In this document: positions 1-10,767 of the stretch, in pieces
How positions within the stretch are numbered: the stretch's first letter is position 1
Layout: every line of letters starts with the position of its first letter
Made by a program: the position numbers and the translations under genes
Source: Aurantiochytrium sp. KH105
Taxonomy: Eukaryota; Sar; Bigyra; Thraustochytrida; Thraustochytriidae
Direction: 5' to 3'
Assembly: GCA_003116975.1 (NCBI GenBank)
Contig: BGKB01000043.1
Span: 310,001-374,000 of the forward strand
DNA length: 64,000 nt
The notes under the pieces: model-generated
Seen by the model: only the letters and a program-made list of their open reading frames with translations
The model's database searches: none
Told to the model about the DNA's origin: nothing

Positions 1-1
1 G

Positions 2-583
2 TCATTATCGTCATCGTCTTCTTCTGACTCTTGCAGTGAGTGCCGCAAGGTTTCGCAAAATCTTCACCGCGTTCTTACGGAAGACACAAAGGAACCTGTA
101 AACTTTGGCTACAACGGTATCTTCCATGGGGTTGATGCCATTGTCGGGTCTCCTGCGTCCATGCTCGTGCAAGAGGCAGCGCGCTTCAACCCAGACGCAA
201 AAATTGTGCTGACCGTTCGAAATCTTGACGCCTGGTGGAAGGAGATGCGTTGTCGCATGCGCAGCTTGGAGCGTAAACATGGCACGTCGCGAAGATCTAA
301 GTCACGATATGCAACGGCGTCAATGTACCATCGTCTCGTCTTTGGGTCAGAGGATCCCGTACGCGAATTTTTGCACAAACGACGATATCGCGATCACCTC
401 CTTGGTCTTGCCGGCATCGCGCCCGAGCGAATACTCGTCATTGATCTCACACGAGATGGTCCGAGCGGCGACGCCTGGCGCCAACTTTGCCGATTTCTGA
501 GAAGTAGCAAGTGCACGCCGCGTTTGGAAGCAAGCAGTTTTCCGTCACTGCGACCTTTTTGCGGAACAAGTGGCATGCGCTAG
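2..583 (+). CDS. Sulfotransferase-like protein, 3' part (5' end outside window)
   Basis: The frame is open from the window edge to a TAG at 581-583, so only the C-terminal ~190 codons are seen. The order GVDAIVGSPAS, then PDAKIVLTVRNLDAWW, then ILVIDL followed by WRQLCRFL matches the central and C-terminal part of the P-loop sulfotransferase family PF17784. In that family an Arg in the TxR segment helps bind PAPS, and the enzymes move sulfate from PAPS to a hydroxyl or amine acceptor; the acceptor here is unknown. The N-terminal P-loop lies outside the window. TTGCAG at 31-36 could be a splice acceptor, so an exon might start at 37. An AATAAA lies at 607-612, just after the stop. Family assignment is fairly safe; substrate is not inferable. 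Confidence 0.65.
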   Translation, partial: SLSSSSSSDSCSECRKVSQNLHRVLTEDTKEPVNFGYNGIFHGVDAIVGSPASMLVQEAARFNPDAKIVLTVRNLDAWWKEMRCRMRSLERKHGTSRRSKSRYATASMYHRLVFGSEDPVREFLHKRRYRDHLLGLAGIAPERILVIDLTRDGPSGDAWRQLCRFLRSSKCTPRLEASSFPSLRPFCGTSGMR

Positions 584-1160
584 GCAGTCGAGGAAGCGGA
601 CCGACGAATAAACGAAACACAGAGAGAAAGATGGGCAGCGAACCGTTCTGCATTGATAGAACGGCTTAACGAATATTCCTTGCATGCCACTGTTGCTTGT
701 GGCGGGCGAAAACGTATCGCGCGTGTGTTTTCCAGACAACTTATGCGGGAGATCAGAATATAATCTTTTGGAGGGATCAGTGGAGCAAAGGAGAATCACG
801 TTGGATACTTGTTGCTATCGGTCTTTCACGGACCAAAATATGACATTAACTTTAGAATGATCGATTAAGTGGAATAATTGTTTGTTTGTTTGGATCATGA
901 CAAAGAAGGTGATGAAAATGATGATTCTACACAGTCTTTTCTCCCAGATCGCGCTCTACAACGACATTAGGACCTAACCTCGTTCCTCTTTTTTTGTTCT
1001 CTCTCTCTCTCTCTCTCTCTTTCTCTTTAAAATTATTTCCATAGCCAAAGGAAAGAACATGAGTCCACGCGTGAAGGTTGCAAGATGTATGAATAGTAAG
1101 AGACGTGAGACACGCGGCCTGGAATCTTGAGACATTGCTGGAGATTTTCGTCTTTTCTCT
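584..1160. other. Convergent intergenic region with (CT)n run
   Basis: This region lies between the tail-to-tail sulfotransferase gene and the acidic-protein gene. It holds an AATAAA at 607-612 and a CT dinucleotide run at about 999-1026. I see no supportable gene in it. Confidence 0.6.
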
Positions 1161-2019
1161 TTACTCCCAGGGATTGTCAAAGAAAAGGCTTGAGTCGGTT
1201 TCGGTCTTGCGCTTTTGTTTCGCATCAAGAAGACTCTTGAGTACACTGCTTCCTTTGTTACTTTTCGCGTCACCGACTTGCATTTTGTCACCAGCACTGC
1301 CGCTGCCGCCTCGCTTGAGACGCCTTTCTGCGATGCGGATCACCACATTCGCGTATTCGAGCTGTTTTTCTGTCTCGGTGGCTTCATCGCCACCGTCGAC
1401 TTCATAACTATCGCCCTCTTCAGCGTCGTCATCGTCATCGTCGTCAGCACTACCACTACCACTCACGAGCTCGTCGGCATCCATCATGTCATCATCACCG
1501 TCGTCGTCATCATCGTCGCTGACGGATGAGGTCGCGGCATCATCGTCATCATTAGCAGCAGCAGCAGCAGCAGCAGCGGCCGCACTTTGCGCTTCGGAAA
1601 CTTCAGCAGCTTCACCCTTTACAACTTCTGTGGTTGCTTGCTCGGGTACACTGGCCTCGAGCGCCTAGAGGGTGAAGAACGGGCGTGCACTCGTCTGTTA
1701 GTCCTCTATTCTTCTTCCTCTTTATCTCCTTCTCCATCTTTGCGCCTCTCAAGTCCAGTCGACTCTAGCTTTTACGTACCATAATTTCAGCCATGGCCTC
1801 ATCGTCGTCGTCCTCGTCTTTGTTGGCGGGGGCGGCTCCATTCTCCGCAGCTGATGATTTCTCCTCCTTTTTCTTCTTTTCGTCCTCGCCTATACGCTGC
1901 TTCTTGGCAACGGGCGCGTCCTCGTCGGCGGTCTTGCGCTCCTCCACGCCGTCCTTCTCCTCCACAAGGCGGTCCACGCCGGCGTCAAAGAACCCGGCGG
2001 GGAGCTCGCCCTCCGCCAT
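1161..2019 (-). CDS. Acidic, probably nuclear protein with one intron
   Basis: I join exon 1 (2019-1780) and exon 2 (1664-1161) across an intron, giving 247 residues in phase 0. Exon 1 begins MAEGELPAGFFDAG and carries a basic stretch (VAKKQRIGEDEKKKK) that could be a nuclear localisation signal. Exon 2 has poly-Ala, several Asp runs and a C-terminal half with LEYANVVIRIAERRLK and a final LFFDNPWE. The LPxGFFD element recalls the ZNF830/CCDC16 splicing-factor family, but the zinc finger of that family is absent, so the resemblance may be chance. The protein is mostly low complexity and may be a scaffold or chromatin/RNA factor. The intron is well supported by consensus sites and frame continuity; function is unknown. 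Confidence 0.6.
1665..1779 (-). other. Spliceosomal intron (115 nt)
   Basis: On the minus strand the donor reads GTACGT (1779-1774) and the acceptor CCCTCTAG (ending 1665). A CTAAC branch-point match sits at 1701-1697, about 32 nt before the acceptor. Without removal the exon 1 frame stops 3 codons later (AAA AGC TAG). Removing it joins two frames in phase. Confidence 0.75.
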
Positions 2020-2383
2020 GGCCTCCGCTCGCAAGGTGGCAGAGCAAGCCAGCCAGCAAGCCGGCCAGCACGCTCGCAAGCACGCCGGCAAGGCAAGCTA
2101 GCACGCTCGCCGGCAACCGCACGCGCCGGCCTGGGCTGGGCTGCCTTGGCTGGGCTGGGCTGGCTGGCTGGACCGCGGCGTCGCGTGGCTCGGCGCGCAG
2201 ATCAGATCCTGTGATCGATCTGAGCACTCGCTCGCTCGCCCGGCCCGGCCCTCCTCGCGCGCGCAAGGCGCGCAAGGCGCGCACGCACGCGGGCTCCGGC
2301 GCGCAGGCGCGCGGTCGCGCGGACGCACGGGCGCGGGCGGCTCGGGCTCGCTCGGCTTGGGCGTTTGCCTCCGCTCTGCGTCC

Positions 2384-2384
<1 letters not shown>

Positions 2385-2435
<51 letters not shown>

Positions 2436-2470
2436 TTCTGTCTCTCTCTGTTTGTCTCTCTCTCTCTGGC
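2385..2470. repeat. CTGT/CT microsatellite
   Basis: A run of CTGT units passes into a CT dinucleotide run, then mixed CTTTCTGT units. It is non-coding and lies in a divergent promoter region. Confidence 0.8.
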
Positions 2471-3068
2471 ACGGAGCCGCGGCGGCCGCCGCTGGGTGCA
2501 GCCGCACGCGCAGCGCGCACACGCCGCGGGAATCGGAACCGCGGTCGGGAACGGGGCAGAACTGGAGGGAGATGGACGTGCAGCGCGGCGTGCACCGTGA
2601 CGTGAGGCGAGACGTGGCGAGGAGAAGGGGTATATGTATACCGTCAATGTGCGCGGCGGGCACCGCGAATGTGCGGGCGGAGGCCGAGGTTGGGAGGCAT
2701 GCTCGTCCTGAGCTGCGGAGGCGGGGGAAGCGAGATTGGCGTCGAGGCGGGGGGGATCGAAAGGGACACTTCAATCTGAGGCCGTGGGCGCGAGGTCAGT
2801 TGGCCGTGCGGAAGAAGGAGGTCAAGGAGAAGACGGAGACGGTGAAGATGAAGGAGAGGGAGATCGGAGAAGGACGCAGCAGCAGTAACAGGGAATTTGC
2901 AAATAGGATACTATACATAGGCTTTGTCCCACCCGGTGAGTGCATGTAGCCTCGAGGACGCCTCTACTCCTCGGCCGCGAAGAAATCGGGGCTTGCTCGC
3001 TCGTCCGTCCACGTGCTCCAGATTGACTACCCCATGTACGCCGAGAAAGGAGCCCATGACTTGCGTGG

Positions 3069-3122
3069 CACGACATGACATGGGCATGGCGCGACATGAC
3101 ATGGGCATGGCACGACATGACA
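3069..3122. repeat. 21-nt tandem repeat, ~2.6 copies
   Basis: The unit CRCGACATGACATGGGCATGG occurs twice in full and once in part, with single-base differences between copies. Confidence 0.85.
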
Positions 3123-3930
3123 TCGAGGCCTCGCTAGGGTAGGCCTGGATGTGATGCCGCTCTCAACTTTGGCGAAATGATGTGTACGCGACCCCTCCGG
3201 GGCCTCAGAGCGCAGCTCTAGATCGCCGCCAGCATCTCCACGCGCGTCCGCCCGCGCTGCGCCCTCGCTGCGCCCTCGCTGCGCCCTCGCTGCGCCCGCC
3301 GCCCCTGCCCGCGTCGAGGCCCGCGTCGAGGCGGGCGGCAGCGGCGGGCGGGCGCGCCACCAGCCAGTTCGCCTTCGCCAAAGAGAGAGAGAGAAACCAA
3401 GCGCGGCCGCTGCTGCTGCCGCTGCCGCTGCCGCTGCTGCTGCTGCGGCGGGCGCGGGGGCAGGCGCGGGGCCAGGGTGAGGCACGACGCGGCTCCCGAG
3501 CCGGCTGCGGCCTCGCCCGCCGCAGAAGGCGGGCGGGTTGGCGCGCGAGGCCCTGGCCATCGCGTGGCGGCCGTCGCCGTCGCTGTCACCGTCGCCGCCC
3601 GGACGCCTGCTGCCACGCCCCGGGTCCACGCTCGCTGCAAGGGCAAAAAGCACAACCGCCTCTTCCTCTTCGTCGCCAGCCCTGCCTGAGAAAGCCGCCG
3701 ACGCCGAGACCAGCGCGCGGGCTCGTGGAACAAACCCAGAATTTGAAGGGCACGCGTCGAGACCGTCCCCTGTGGCGACGCGCTCGACCTCGTCCTCGTC
3801 CCCGTCAGCCCAACAGGCCACTACAACAAAAGCAGCCACAACCACAACACAGCACACGCGGCCCGTGTCTCTTCCGACGTCGCCCGGAGGTCTGCGAGAA
3901 AGGTACCTCTGGAAACTTCATCCCGCGGTG

Positions 3931-5610
3931 ATGCACGGCATCCATGGCCTCGACGCCGTGCGGCGCGGAGACTTTGACCATGTCGTGAACCGCGAGCTGA
4001 GCGGACCCAGCGTGCGAAAGCTGCCACCCAAAGAGCGTCTCGTGCGCGACTTGGCCTTTGCCGTGCAAAGCGCACCATATGCAATGTGGGCGCAACGTGA
4101 GCGCGAGCCCATCAAAGTCTGTCTTGAGCCAGTCAACGACCAAACGCAGCAACAGAAAAAGGAAGAGGCGCAAGACTCTGCACAAATCGTGCGCGACTGG
4201 CTTGCCCGCGCCCAGGAACGAAGCGAGTCCTGGGTCAATCACTTGCAGACAACGCTCGAGGCGCAGCAGCATCTCGAAGACTTTTTGCAAGAGCGCAAGG
4301 GCGATCGCGGCCGTCTTGTGCTTGGAACATATTTCGGTCTCTTGATCGAATACTGGCTCCGCAACTGTAAAGAACTCGGCTTGACCAATGTCAAGTCCTC
4401 GATTGTCGTGCAGGAAAGGGCGACCGTTCTCGGTTCGCTCAAGTTCGTGTGGACGTATGAGGGCCAACTCATGCATCTCGAGTGCTCCATCAAGTTCTTT
4501 TGCTGGACAGGGGATCATCTCGTAGGACCTCACCTTTCTGAAACGCTTCTCACCCGCTTTCGCTTCGCGGAGCGCAAACTCGCGGTGGGCCATGCGGCGG
4601 GGCATAGTCTGCGCTCTTCGCTCGGGATCGACTCGGCAATCCTTTCGCTGGCACTCATCCAGGGCTACGTCTTTTACCCGCTCGACGATTACCTCGCTGC
4701 GAAGGGAGACCCTCGGCTAGCGCTCGGGCTGAATGACCTCGCGCGCAAGAATGCCTCCGGCATTACGACGCACGCGGATCACCTGCTTCCTAACCACGAA
4801 AAGCGCTGGTTCGCTCTCGACTTTGCCGATGCTGCAGCGCGTCTTGCTGGCCCAAACCCTTACAACGAGCGTTGGACAATCTTGCCCAAGTTGTACTGGC
4901 TTTCATCTCTTCGTGTGCACGAGAAGGATTGTGCAGAAAAGTTTGGGACGCCTCTCTTGAACCGAGAAACCATGCGCTGCATCGTCGAGAGCCACTACAA
5001 GGACCAGGCTCTGCAACGCGAGGAGCTCGAACGGGCTAAACAGGACGCCTCGCAGGAAAATGGCGAGATGAGTTCGGAAAAGCAGCATAGTTTCGATTCT
5101 AGTCATCTAAATGGCCCATCTCCGCTCATGCTGGCGCAGCTCGAATACAATGAGGCAGAGGATGTCTGGGTCGAGACGAGCCGTGGGTTCGTCCTCGGTC
5201 CTGCTTGGCAAAGTCGCCACCTTCTCAGTGCCGAAGCTACGGGGTCCGGTGTCCCACACGAGCCGAGTTCCTTGGACATTCACGAGAACAAACACGTGAT
5301 TTGTAGGTTTCGAGGAGCAGTGCCTGCGCAGCAGGGTAACGAGGGACTCAAGAGCAAAAAGGACAAGTCACAAAAGGCGCGGTCAGCAGAATCATGCGAG
5401 CACTGTGAATCGTTCGACCCAAGTACCGCCATCGAGGCTATCATGGTCGAGGGCGACCCCTCGGAGCTTGTGCGGTCCCTCTTTCTTGTTGATGATGCGC
5501 GCAGCGAAGTTGTGCAACTCAAATCGAATGACCACGCCCGCCATGTTGTCGATAGAGTGAGCGAATCTCTCTCGCAATTGACGCTGGGTAACGCAGCCGA
5601 CAATGATGTT

Positions 5611-5652
<42 letters not shown>

Positions 5653-7146
5653 AAGGGGAAAGAGTCGTCGTTCAATGCAGCCGACTTTGCTCTTCGTGCC
5701 GCGATGGCAATCGGCGATCAAGGACCTGGTTGCCCGCGGATCCAATCGCGTGAACTTCGGACGTTTTGCCGGCTTGCTTTGCGCGCGAGCACGGTTGCAA
5801 CCGCACAGCGAGGCGACGAGTCACCATCGGACAGCGTCGTTGCAAAATTTTGTCGATTTTGCATCGCGCGTGGCGACATGGAGCTTTTGCACCTCATGCT
5901 CTTTAGTGGGCGTAGTCTCCAGACACAGGCGCTCACGCTGTCAGTCGAGGCTTCGGATCTAGTAGAGTCATACATCCGAGATCGTCTGGTCGTCGATGTC
6001 GTTCGTGCCGACGGTAGCGTTGAAGACACTGATCTTGGCAACGTTGAGGCCGCGGCTGCAGTGGGCCTGCTTCAGGCTGTTCAGCACCGTTTTACCGACG
6101 AAGAACTCAGCCGCATGTGCGTTCACCTTGTACGCATGCGTCAGTTCGACGCCGCCACAAACCTGGTGCGTGTCGCAAATGTTCCTCCGCAGACCTTGCG
6201 TGCTCTCTACCGCAATTTGCTCACGGAGGGGCGCACCTATAAACGCGCCATGGCGCTCAGACGGTCATACGATGAGCTGCAGGTCAAGTACCCAGAATTG
6301 GACTATCCCAAGGTCCGGGATGCCCTGCAAGCGGGAGACGCTCTGCAATTTATGGCCGACACTGTGCAATGGTCGGCAGACCCGGAAGAGGCTCGTGCCG
6401 GCGAGCGCTTGGCCGTTCTTCTCGTGGACAGCAAAGAGCAACTGGATACGGCGCGGAATCTTTTCCACGCTGCAAGAGAGCGCGCCGGACACGAAAAGAT
6501 TGTCATTGGCATTGACGCCGAGTGGGGCGACTTACAATTCAAGAAGCGCGACCGCGAAGCACTAGAGGGGGCGCCTTGCGAGGAAGACGATACAATTGCC
6601 GACGATGTCCCCTCGTACTTATCGCTCTGGCAGGTCTCTATTGAGGACAAGTATGTCTTTCTCCTTGACCTCGAGACCCTGCTCTCGGAGCCAGGATCCG
6701 ATGTGGGTCAGAGCACGCTGACGTTACTGCTCGAGCTTCTCGATGCGGAAAAGGTCATCATGACCGGCTTCAGCGTACATGAGGATTTGGGGCGAATGCG
6801 CGCCATGTTGCAGCCAGCGCTATCGCGAACCCAGACGGCAGGCATTACCATGAACATCGTTGACAGCCTTACGGTTGCTTCGGCTTTTTTTCCGGAAAAG
6901 GCGCGCAACTTGCTGGGGGACCCGCTCTCAATCAGTCTTGACGCCTGGACAAGGATCTTGCTTGGCGTTCGACTCGACAAGTCGTATCAATGTAGCGAAT
7001 GGTCTGTGCGGCCGCTGGCCCCAGAGCAAATTCGATATGCTGCACTGGACGCTGTGGCGCCTGTTCGTCTCACGCGTGCAGTCCTAGGGCAGGATGCTGG
7101 CGCCAGCGAGTTTGAGAAGTGGGCACGGAAAGTTAGACTTTGGTGA
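3931..7146 (+). CDS. Mut-7-like 3'-5' exonuclease domain protein
   Basis: The 1,071-residue protein is counted from the first in-frame ATG. The C-terminal ~230 residues form a DEDDy exonuclease domain: motif I GIDAEW (Asp862, Glu864), motif II VHEDLGRM (Asp952) and motif III YAALD (Tyr1036, Asp1040). This is the arrangement of WRN/EXD-type and C. elegans MUT-7/EXD3 nucleases, which trim RNA or DNA 3' ends using two metal ions. The long N-terminal part is largely alpha-helical, as in Mut-7 homologues, and is broken by an Asp/Glu run encoded near 5605-5655. The frame is open for 131 more codons upstream without an ATG, so an upstream exon is possible. An AATAAA lies at 7175-7180. Nuclease activity is well supported by the intact residues; the biological substrate is not known. 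Confidence 0.85.
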
Positions 7147-7174
7147 AGAGGAAAGAAGATACCGCCGCGCTCTC

Positions 7175-7180
7175 AATAAA
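7175..7180 (+). terminator. Poly(A) signal AATAAA
   Basis: This is the canonical hexamer, 29 nt after the exonuclease stop codon, in the 203-nt gap before the convergent pseudouridine synthase gene. Confidence 0.5.
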
Positions 7181-7349
7181 GTTATTTGGCAAGTGGTCAG
7201 TGGTATATCATGTTAGGGTGGGTAGGTTCTATTTGTACAATGCGTTGACTGGCGCAAACGAAACTGCCTTTTTGACATGCTCATGTTCGCCTTCTCTGTT
7301 CTTGTCTGTCTCCTTAAATGTCAATCATAAGTGTGTGAGCACGTGCGTC

Positions 7350-8174
7350 TCAAAAGAACGATTCGTCTGGGCGCAGCGTTCTCCATTGGCCGCGTTTGAG
7401 GTCCAGATCCACTTTGCCAACCCTTACGCGGGCGAGACCTGTCACGTCGAGGCCCACAAGCCCGCACATGCGTCGAATCTGCCGTTTCCTGCCCTCGTGC
7501 AGAATGAAGCGCAGAACGTTGGGAACATCGGTTCGCATCACGGTGCACGGCCAGACCGCCCGCCCGTCAAGTTTCAGGTGGCCATTTTGCAAGCGGTCCA
7601 ACGAATTGTTTGTGATGCGTTCTGTTGGCGCAATGCGTACCAGATATTCCTTTTCAATTTCGCGCGAAAGAAGTTTGGATGCGACGAGGCCGCTCTGTGT
7701 GAGAACTAAAAGCCCTGTTGAATCCTTGTCTAGCCGACCGCACGGCGCGACGCCTGCGAGGTAGTTCGGCTCACGCCGAAGGGCTTCGACAATGTCGGCA
7801 GGGGCAGCGCACCTGTCAAGGTCCTCGAGAAGCCTCACGGCAGGAATCTCACTGCTGTTGTCGGGCTGTCCGGATACGATACCAATTGGCTTGTGAATTA
7901 AGAAAGTTCGTTTTGCGTTGAGCTCTTCTTGACCTTGGGGGTCTACGCGCACAACAGCCTGCTCTTGGCCGTCTTCGGCGGTCGGCACGAGGGCGCCAAG
8001 AGCGACTGTCTCGCCGTTAACCGTGACCAAGCCTCTCGCGATAAGGTCGTCGGCTTCTCGTCGGGAGCAAATGCCATGTTGCGCCAGCCACGAATTTACG
8101 CGGATGCCTGATCTTCCCGGCGCGGGCCCGTTGCAGAAGGCACGCGCGCCCGCCACTCGCCAGCTCGAAAGCAT
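7350..8174 (-). CDS. RluF/RsuA-family RNA pseudouridine synthase, probably organellar
   Basis: The 274-residue enzyme has an S4 RNA-binding domain at about residues 24-60 (IRVNSWLAQHGICSRREADD) followed by a pseudouridine synthase fold. The catalytic motif GRLDKDSTGLL is at 146-156, with Asp149 as the nucleophile that isomerises uridine in rRNA. The Lys-Asp-Ser after the Asp is closest to the RluF subgroup. A second conserved stretch, HEGRKRQIRRMC, follows near the C-terminus. The first ATG in frame gives MLSSWRVAGARAFC, which looks like a mitochondrial targeting peptide, so I infer action on organellar rRNA. Two organellar or cytosolic locations cannot be separated from sequence alone. The gene faces the exonuclease tail-to-tail. 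Confidence 0.9.
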   Translation of the reverse strand: MLSSWRVAGARAFCNGPAPGRSGIRVNSWLAQHGICSRREADDLIARGLVTVNGETVALGALVPTAEDGQEQAVVRVDPQGQEELNAKRTFLIHKPIGIVSGQPDNSSEIPAVRLLEDLDRCAAPADIVEALRREPNYLAGVAPCGRLDKDSTGLLVLTQSGLVASKLLSREIEKEYLVRIAPTERITNNSLDRLQNGHLKLDGRAVWPCTVMRTDVPNVLRFILHEGRKRQIRRMCGLVGLDVTGLARVRVGKVDLDLKRGQWRTLRPDESFF

Positions 8175-8889
8175 CGCGCTTTGCAAAAAAAAAGAAAAAT
8201 CATTTCATTGTACATTTTTATTTTTGATTTGATTTGTTGTTTGGGTGCACTGGGAGCGAGCGCTGTGGCGCTTGAGCGAGCGCAAAAACGTGCGGCTGGG
8301 AGAGCAGCAGCCCTCACCGACTGCGAAGCGCAAGAAAGCAAACGCAACCGCAAACGCAAAGCAGATCTTGATTGATGGATTGCTTGATTGATCACGACGA
8401 GGTACGTGTCCTTTCGCTGCTGCTGCTGCTGGTTGTTGCTACTGCTGCGTCCATGCGAGGCGAGGCGAGGTGGGGTGAGGCGAGGTGAGGCGAAGCGTGA
8501 GAACGCTGCGGCGAGCGAGGCGAGGGAGAGAGAGAAGAAGTGCCCCTGTTAGAAACTCCTTCAAAGACGGAACAACCTACGTCTGCCAAGGCAACGAAGA
8601 CAGGAAAAGGAATTTCGCAGGGGTTTTACTCCGTGCGTGACGAGTGGGATTCGACGCTCCGTCATGCCCCGTTAGAACTGCGACAACCCAATCGAGGTGG
8701 AAGGGAAATAGAGAGGTGATCGGGTCAGGAAAAACTTGCACAATCAAGCCAGACATACTGACCACAAACATTCTATTATTGGTATTTTACACAGATCATT
8801 CTCATCCCCCATCTTCTCCGTTGTTCTCCTTGCCTTTCTCTATGACGAGAAGTGAACGAAGGCACATCTACCTAACAGCGCTTACTTGC
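8175..8889. other. Intergenic region upstream of the pseudouridine synthase
   Basis: It lies between two minus-strand genes, so it should hold the promoter of one and the 3' end of the other. It shows an A/T-rich stretch near 8190-8240 and degenerate GCGAG/GTGAG units at about 8456-8525. No gene is seen. Confidence 0.5.
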
Positions 8890-10767
8890 CTAGGAGACGG
8901 CGTCGCAGATTTCGTGAAGCGTCTCGTTCCGAAAAGGTGTGCGCAAAGCCTCGATCAAAGTTGAGGCGAGCGATGCCAAAAAGTCTTCTCGTGAAGTGAT
9001 CTCTTGAGCGCCTACGTCGATGACGAGAGCCACGGTGAGATCTCCTTCTTGGGGATCTTCAGCACCGACTTCGTCACCCAAACCAGACAACGGGCCTTGC
9101 AAGTTGAACAAAAAGCCCGAAACCTCACCTGTCGTAGCGTTACCTTGGAGGGCGCTCAGCACCTGTGCTTGTAGATCTTGCGTTGCGTTCTCATTGCGAA
9201 GCGCTTCGTCACACCAGATTGGCCTGTCCTTTTCCAGTTCGATGGTGGGGGCGTGTGTCGTCGGTCTTGCCGTCGGGTAAGCTGTCGGCCAGGATCTGCC
9301 GCAGTCGCAGTATCCCCACTGCTCGCGCGTTGCAGGGTCGCTCTTGCTATATTCTTGAGTCGTTGGACACCAATAAACCCTGTATAAGACCGGAGGCGTG
9401 CCCGGTGGTGCGGTGGTCTCATTGCCCCAGTAGGGCGTTGCGTCTTCAACATCCACGCATGAAGCGTAGGTCCTTCCTTGGAATGTAAATGGAAATGCAC
9501 AGGACGAACCGTCTGGCACCCAACCACCATCGGTCGTGCACAACGGAGTCGACGTGTCGGCATCCGAGGGTTCAATGACAATTGAAGAAGCTTGAAGCGA
9601 AGAGTTCTGTAGGGCCTCGGAGACCCCCTCCTGCAGGCTCTTCATTACGGCGAGGGGTGCGCTGCGCAGATTTTCGGACGCCTGCGCCACGATGTTGACG
9701 TATGTGACGTTGACAATGGCGCGACACCGGCCCTCGTTAACGCACAAGGTGTCTTGCATACAGTCGCTGTCGAGCTCGCACATTTTTCCTTCCACGCACG
9801 GATCGCAGGCCTGGCCTCCACAGTCGACATCTGTCTCATCGTTGTCCCGAATGCCATTATTTGAGCAAGCAATTGTCGGAGACATTGTCGGGGCTGGTGT
9901 TGTTGGTACTTGTGTTGATAATGGCGAAGGTGTTTCTGGTGTTATTGGTGTTACTGGTGCCTCCGTAATTGGTGCGCTCGCCGGAGCTGATGAAATAGGC
10001 GCAAGAGTCGGTGCTCCCGTCGTCGGGGCCTGCGATGTTGGCTCGAGCGTCGGAACTTGCGTTGGAGCTGACGTGGGCGACGCCGTGGGCGCCCGCGTCG
10101 TGGGTTCCCGTGTTGGGTGCGCCGTGGGCATGGGCGTGGTCGGCGACGGCGTGGGCCAACTAAAGTCATCGCCTTCGCATGAACAATATCCCCAAGTTGG
10201 ACGAAATGAAGCGTCGACGTTGGAATAGAACGATCCTGTTGGGCACCAATAGGCCAAATTGGTTCCTGATCGATTGGGGGTGCGAATGTCTTCGTCGCTG
10301 CCATTGGTCACTTCAAAAGGCTGGTGGGGGAGCTGAATTGGAGCACATGCTTGAAAAGCCTTGCCGACCAGAATACTTGTCCCTTCGTTCTCGACGCGAC
10401 TTTGCACATAAAATGGGAGCGTGCACAGCGTATCTTCGCTTGTGGTCCCGCCGACAGCATAACACTCGACAGCGCGCGCAATGGGGGCGTAGACCAACAC
10501 GACGAGGGCCACGAGACATCTTGCACGCGGTCTTGCTCTTGCTGCTCCCGAGTCTCCCGCTCGTGGCCGTGACAGTGTTCGAGCTTCTGACTTTGCAGCT
10601 CCTCGTTCTGTATGTAGAGGTGTTGCTGCGCGCATCTTGCGCGCAAGGGCCTTGCGAGCGTGGCGGTCACGCATCTCTCCACAGGCGAGCGCTTCGCAGC
10701 ACCGCAGCGAGCTCTCGCAGCTGCACTTTACTTTTGTCCATGTGGTCCAAAGCTTGAGAGCGGCCAT
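8890..10767 (-). CDS. Secreted or type II membrane protein with two FN2-like domains and a PT-rich stalk
   Basis: The 625-residue frame starts at an ATG, with alternatives at residues 32 and 45. A hydrophobic stretch at about 84-98 ending PIARA/VEC could be a signal peptide or signal anchor; the long Arg-rich stretch before it is unusual. Two Cys-rich units (about 101-197 and 410-489) share YWCPT...WGYCxC with CxxPF, resembling fibronectin type II modules. Between them is a Pro/Thr-rich mucin-like stalk (205-298) and a CSNNGIRDNDETDVDCGG unit at 301-318 with further Cys, a pattern common in protist surface proteins. A second PT stretch follows the second FN2-like unit. Many N-glycosylation sequons are present. 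It probably binds carbohydrate or matrix outside the cell, but that is inferred from the modules only. Confidence 0.75.
   Translation of the reverse strand: MAALKLWTTWTKVKCSCESSLRCCEALACGEMRDRHARKALARKMRAATPLHTERGAAKSEARTLSRPRAGDSGAARARPRARCLVALVVLVYAPIARAVECYAVGGTTSEDTLCTLPFYVQSRVENEGTSILVGKAFQACAPIQLPHQPFEVTNGSDEDIRTPNRSGTNLAYWCPTGSFYSNVDASFRPTWGYCSCEGDDFSWPTPSPTTPMPTAHPTREPTTRAPTASPTSAPTQVPTLEPTSQAPTTGAPTLAPISSAPASAPITEAPVTPITPETPSPLSTQVPTTPAPTMSPTIACSNNGIRDNDETDVDCGGQACDPCVEGKMCELDSDCMQDTLCVNEGRCRAIVNVTYVNIVAQASENLRSAPLAVMKSLQEGVSEALQNSSLQASSIVIEPSDADTSTPLCTTDGGWVPDGSSCAFPFTFQGRTYASCVDVEDATPYWGNETTAPPGTPPVLYRVYWCPTTQEYSKSDPATREQWGYCDCGRSWPTAYPTARPTTHAPTIELEKDRPIWCDEALRNENATQDLQAQVLSALQGNATTGEVSGFLFNLQGPLSGLGDEVGAEDPQEGDLTVALVIDVGAQEITSREDFLASLASTLIEALRTPFRNETLHEICDAVS

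Larger units (their letters stand above)
2020..3930. other. GC-rich divergent intergenic region with many simple repeats
   Basis: The region separates two head-to-head genes. It holds (GCNN)-type runs at 2040-2110, a CT/CTGT tract at about 2385-2470, a 21-nt tandem repeat at 3069-3122, an 11-nt repeat at 3256-3297 and GCTGCC repeats at about 3413-3450. Several long frames cross it on both strands but translate to Arg/Ala/Ser/Leu low complexity, as expected of GC-rich repeats. The frame of the exonuclease gene is open without an ATG over roughly the last 390 nt. Confidence 0.55.

Noticed and set aside
1854-2949. Several frames of 190-250 codons on both strands in GC-rich DNA
   Set aside because: They are Arg/Ala/Ser low complexity driven by GC and CT repeats, overlap one another on both strands, and show no domain.
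3027-3857. 276-codon minus-strand frame
   Set aside because: It runs opposite the open upstream part of the exonuclease frame and is Ala/Gly/Arg low complexity with poly-Ala from GCTGCC repeats.
7140-7709. 189-codon plus-strand frame after the exonuclease
   Set aside because: It is antisense to the pseudouridine synthase, whose frame has clear motifs.
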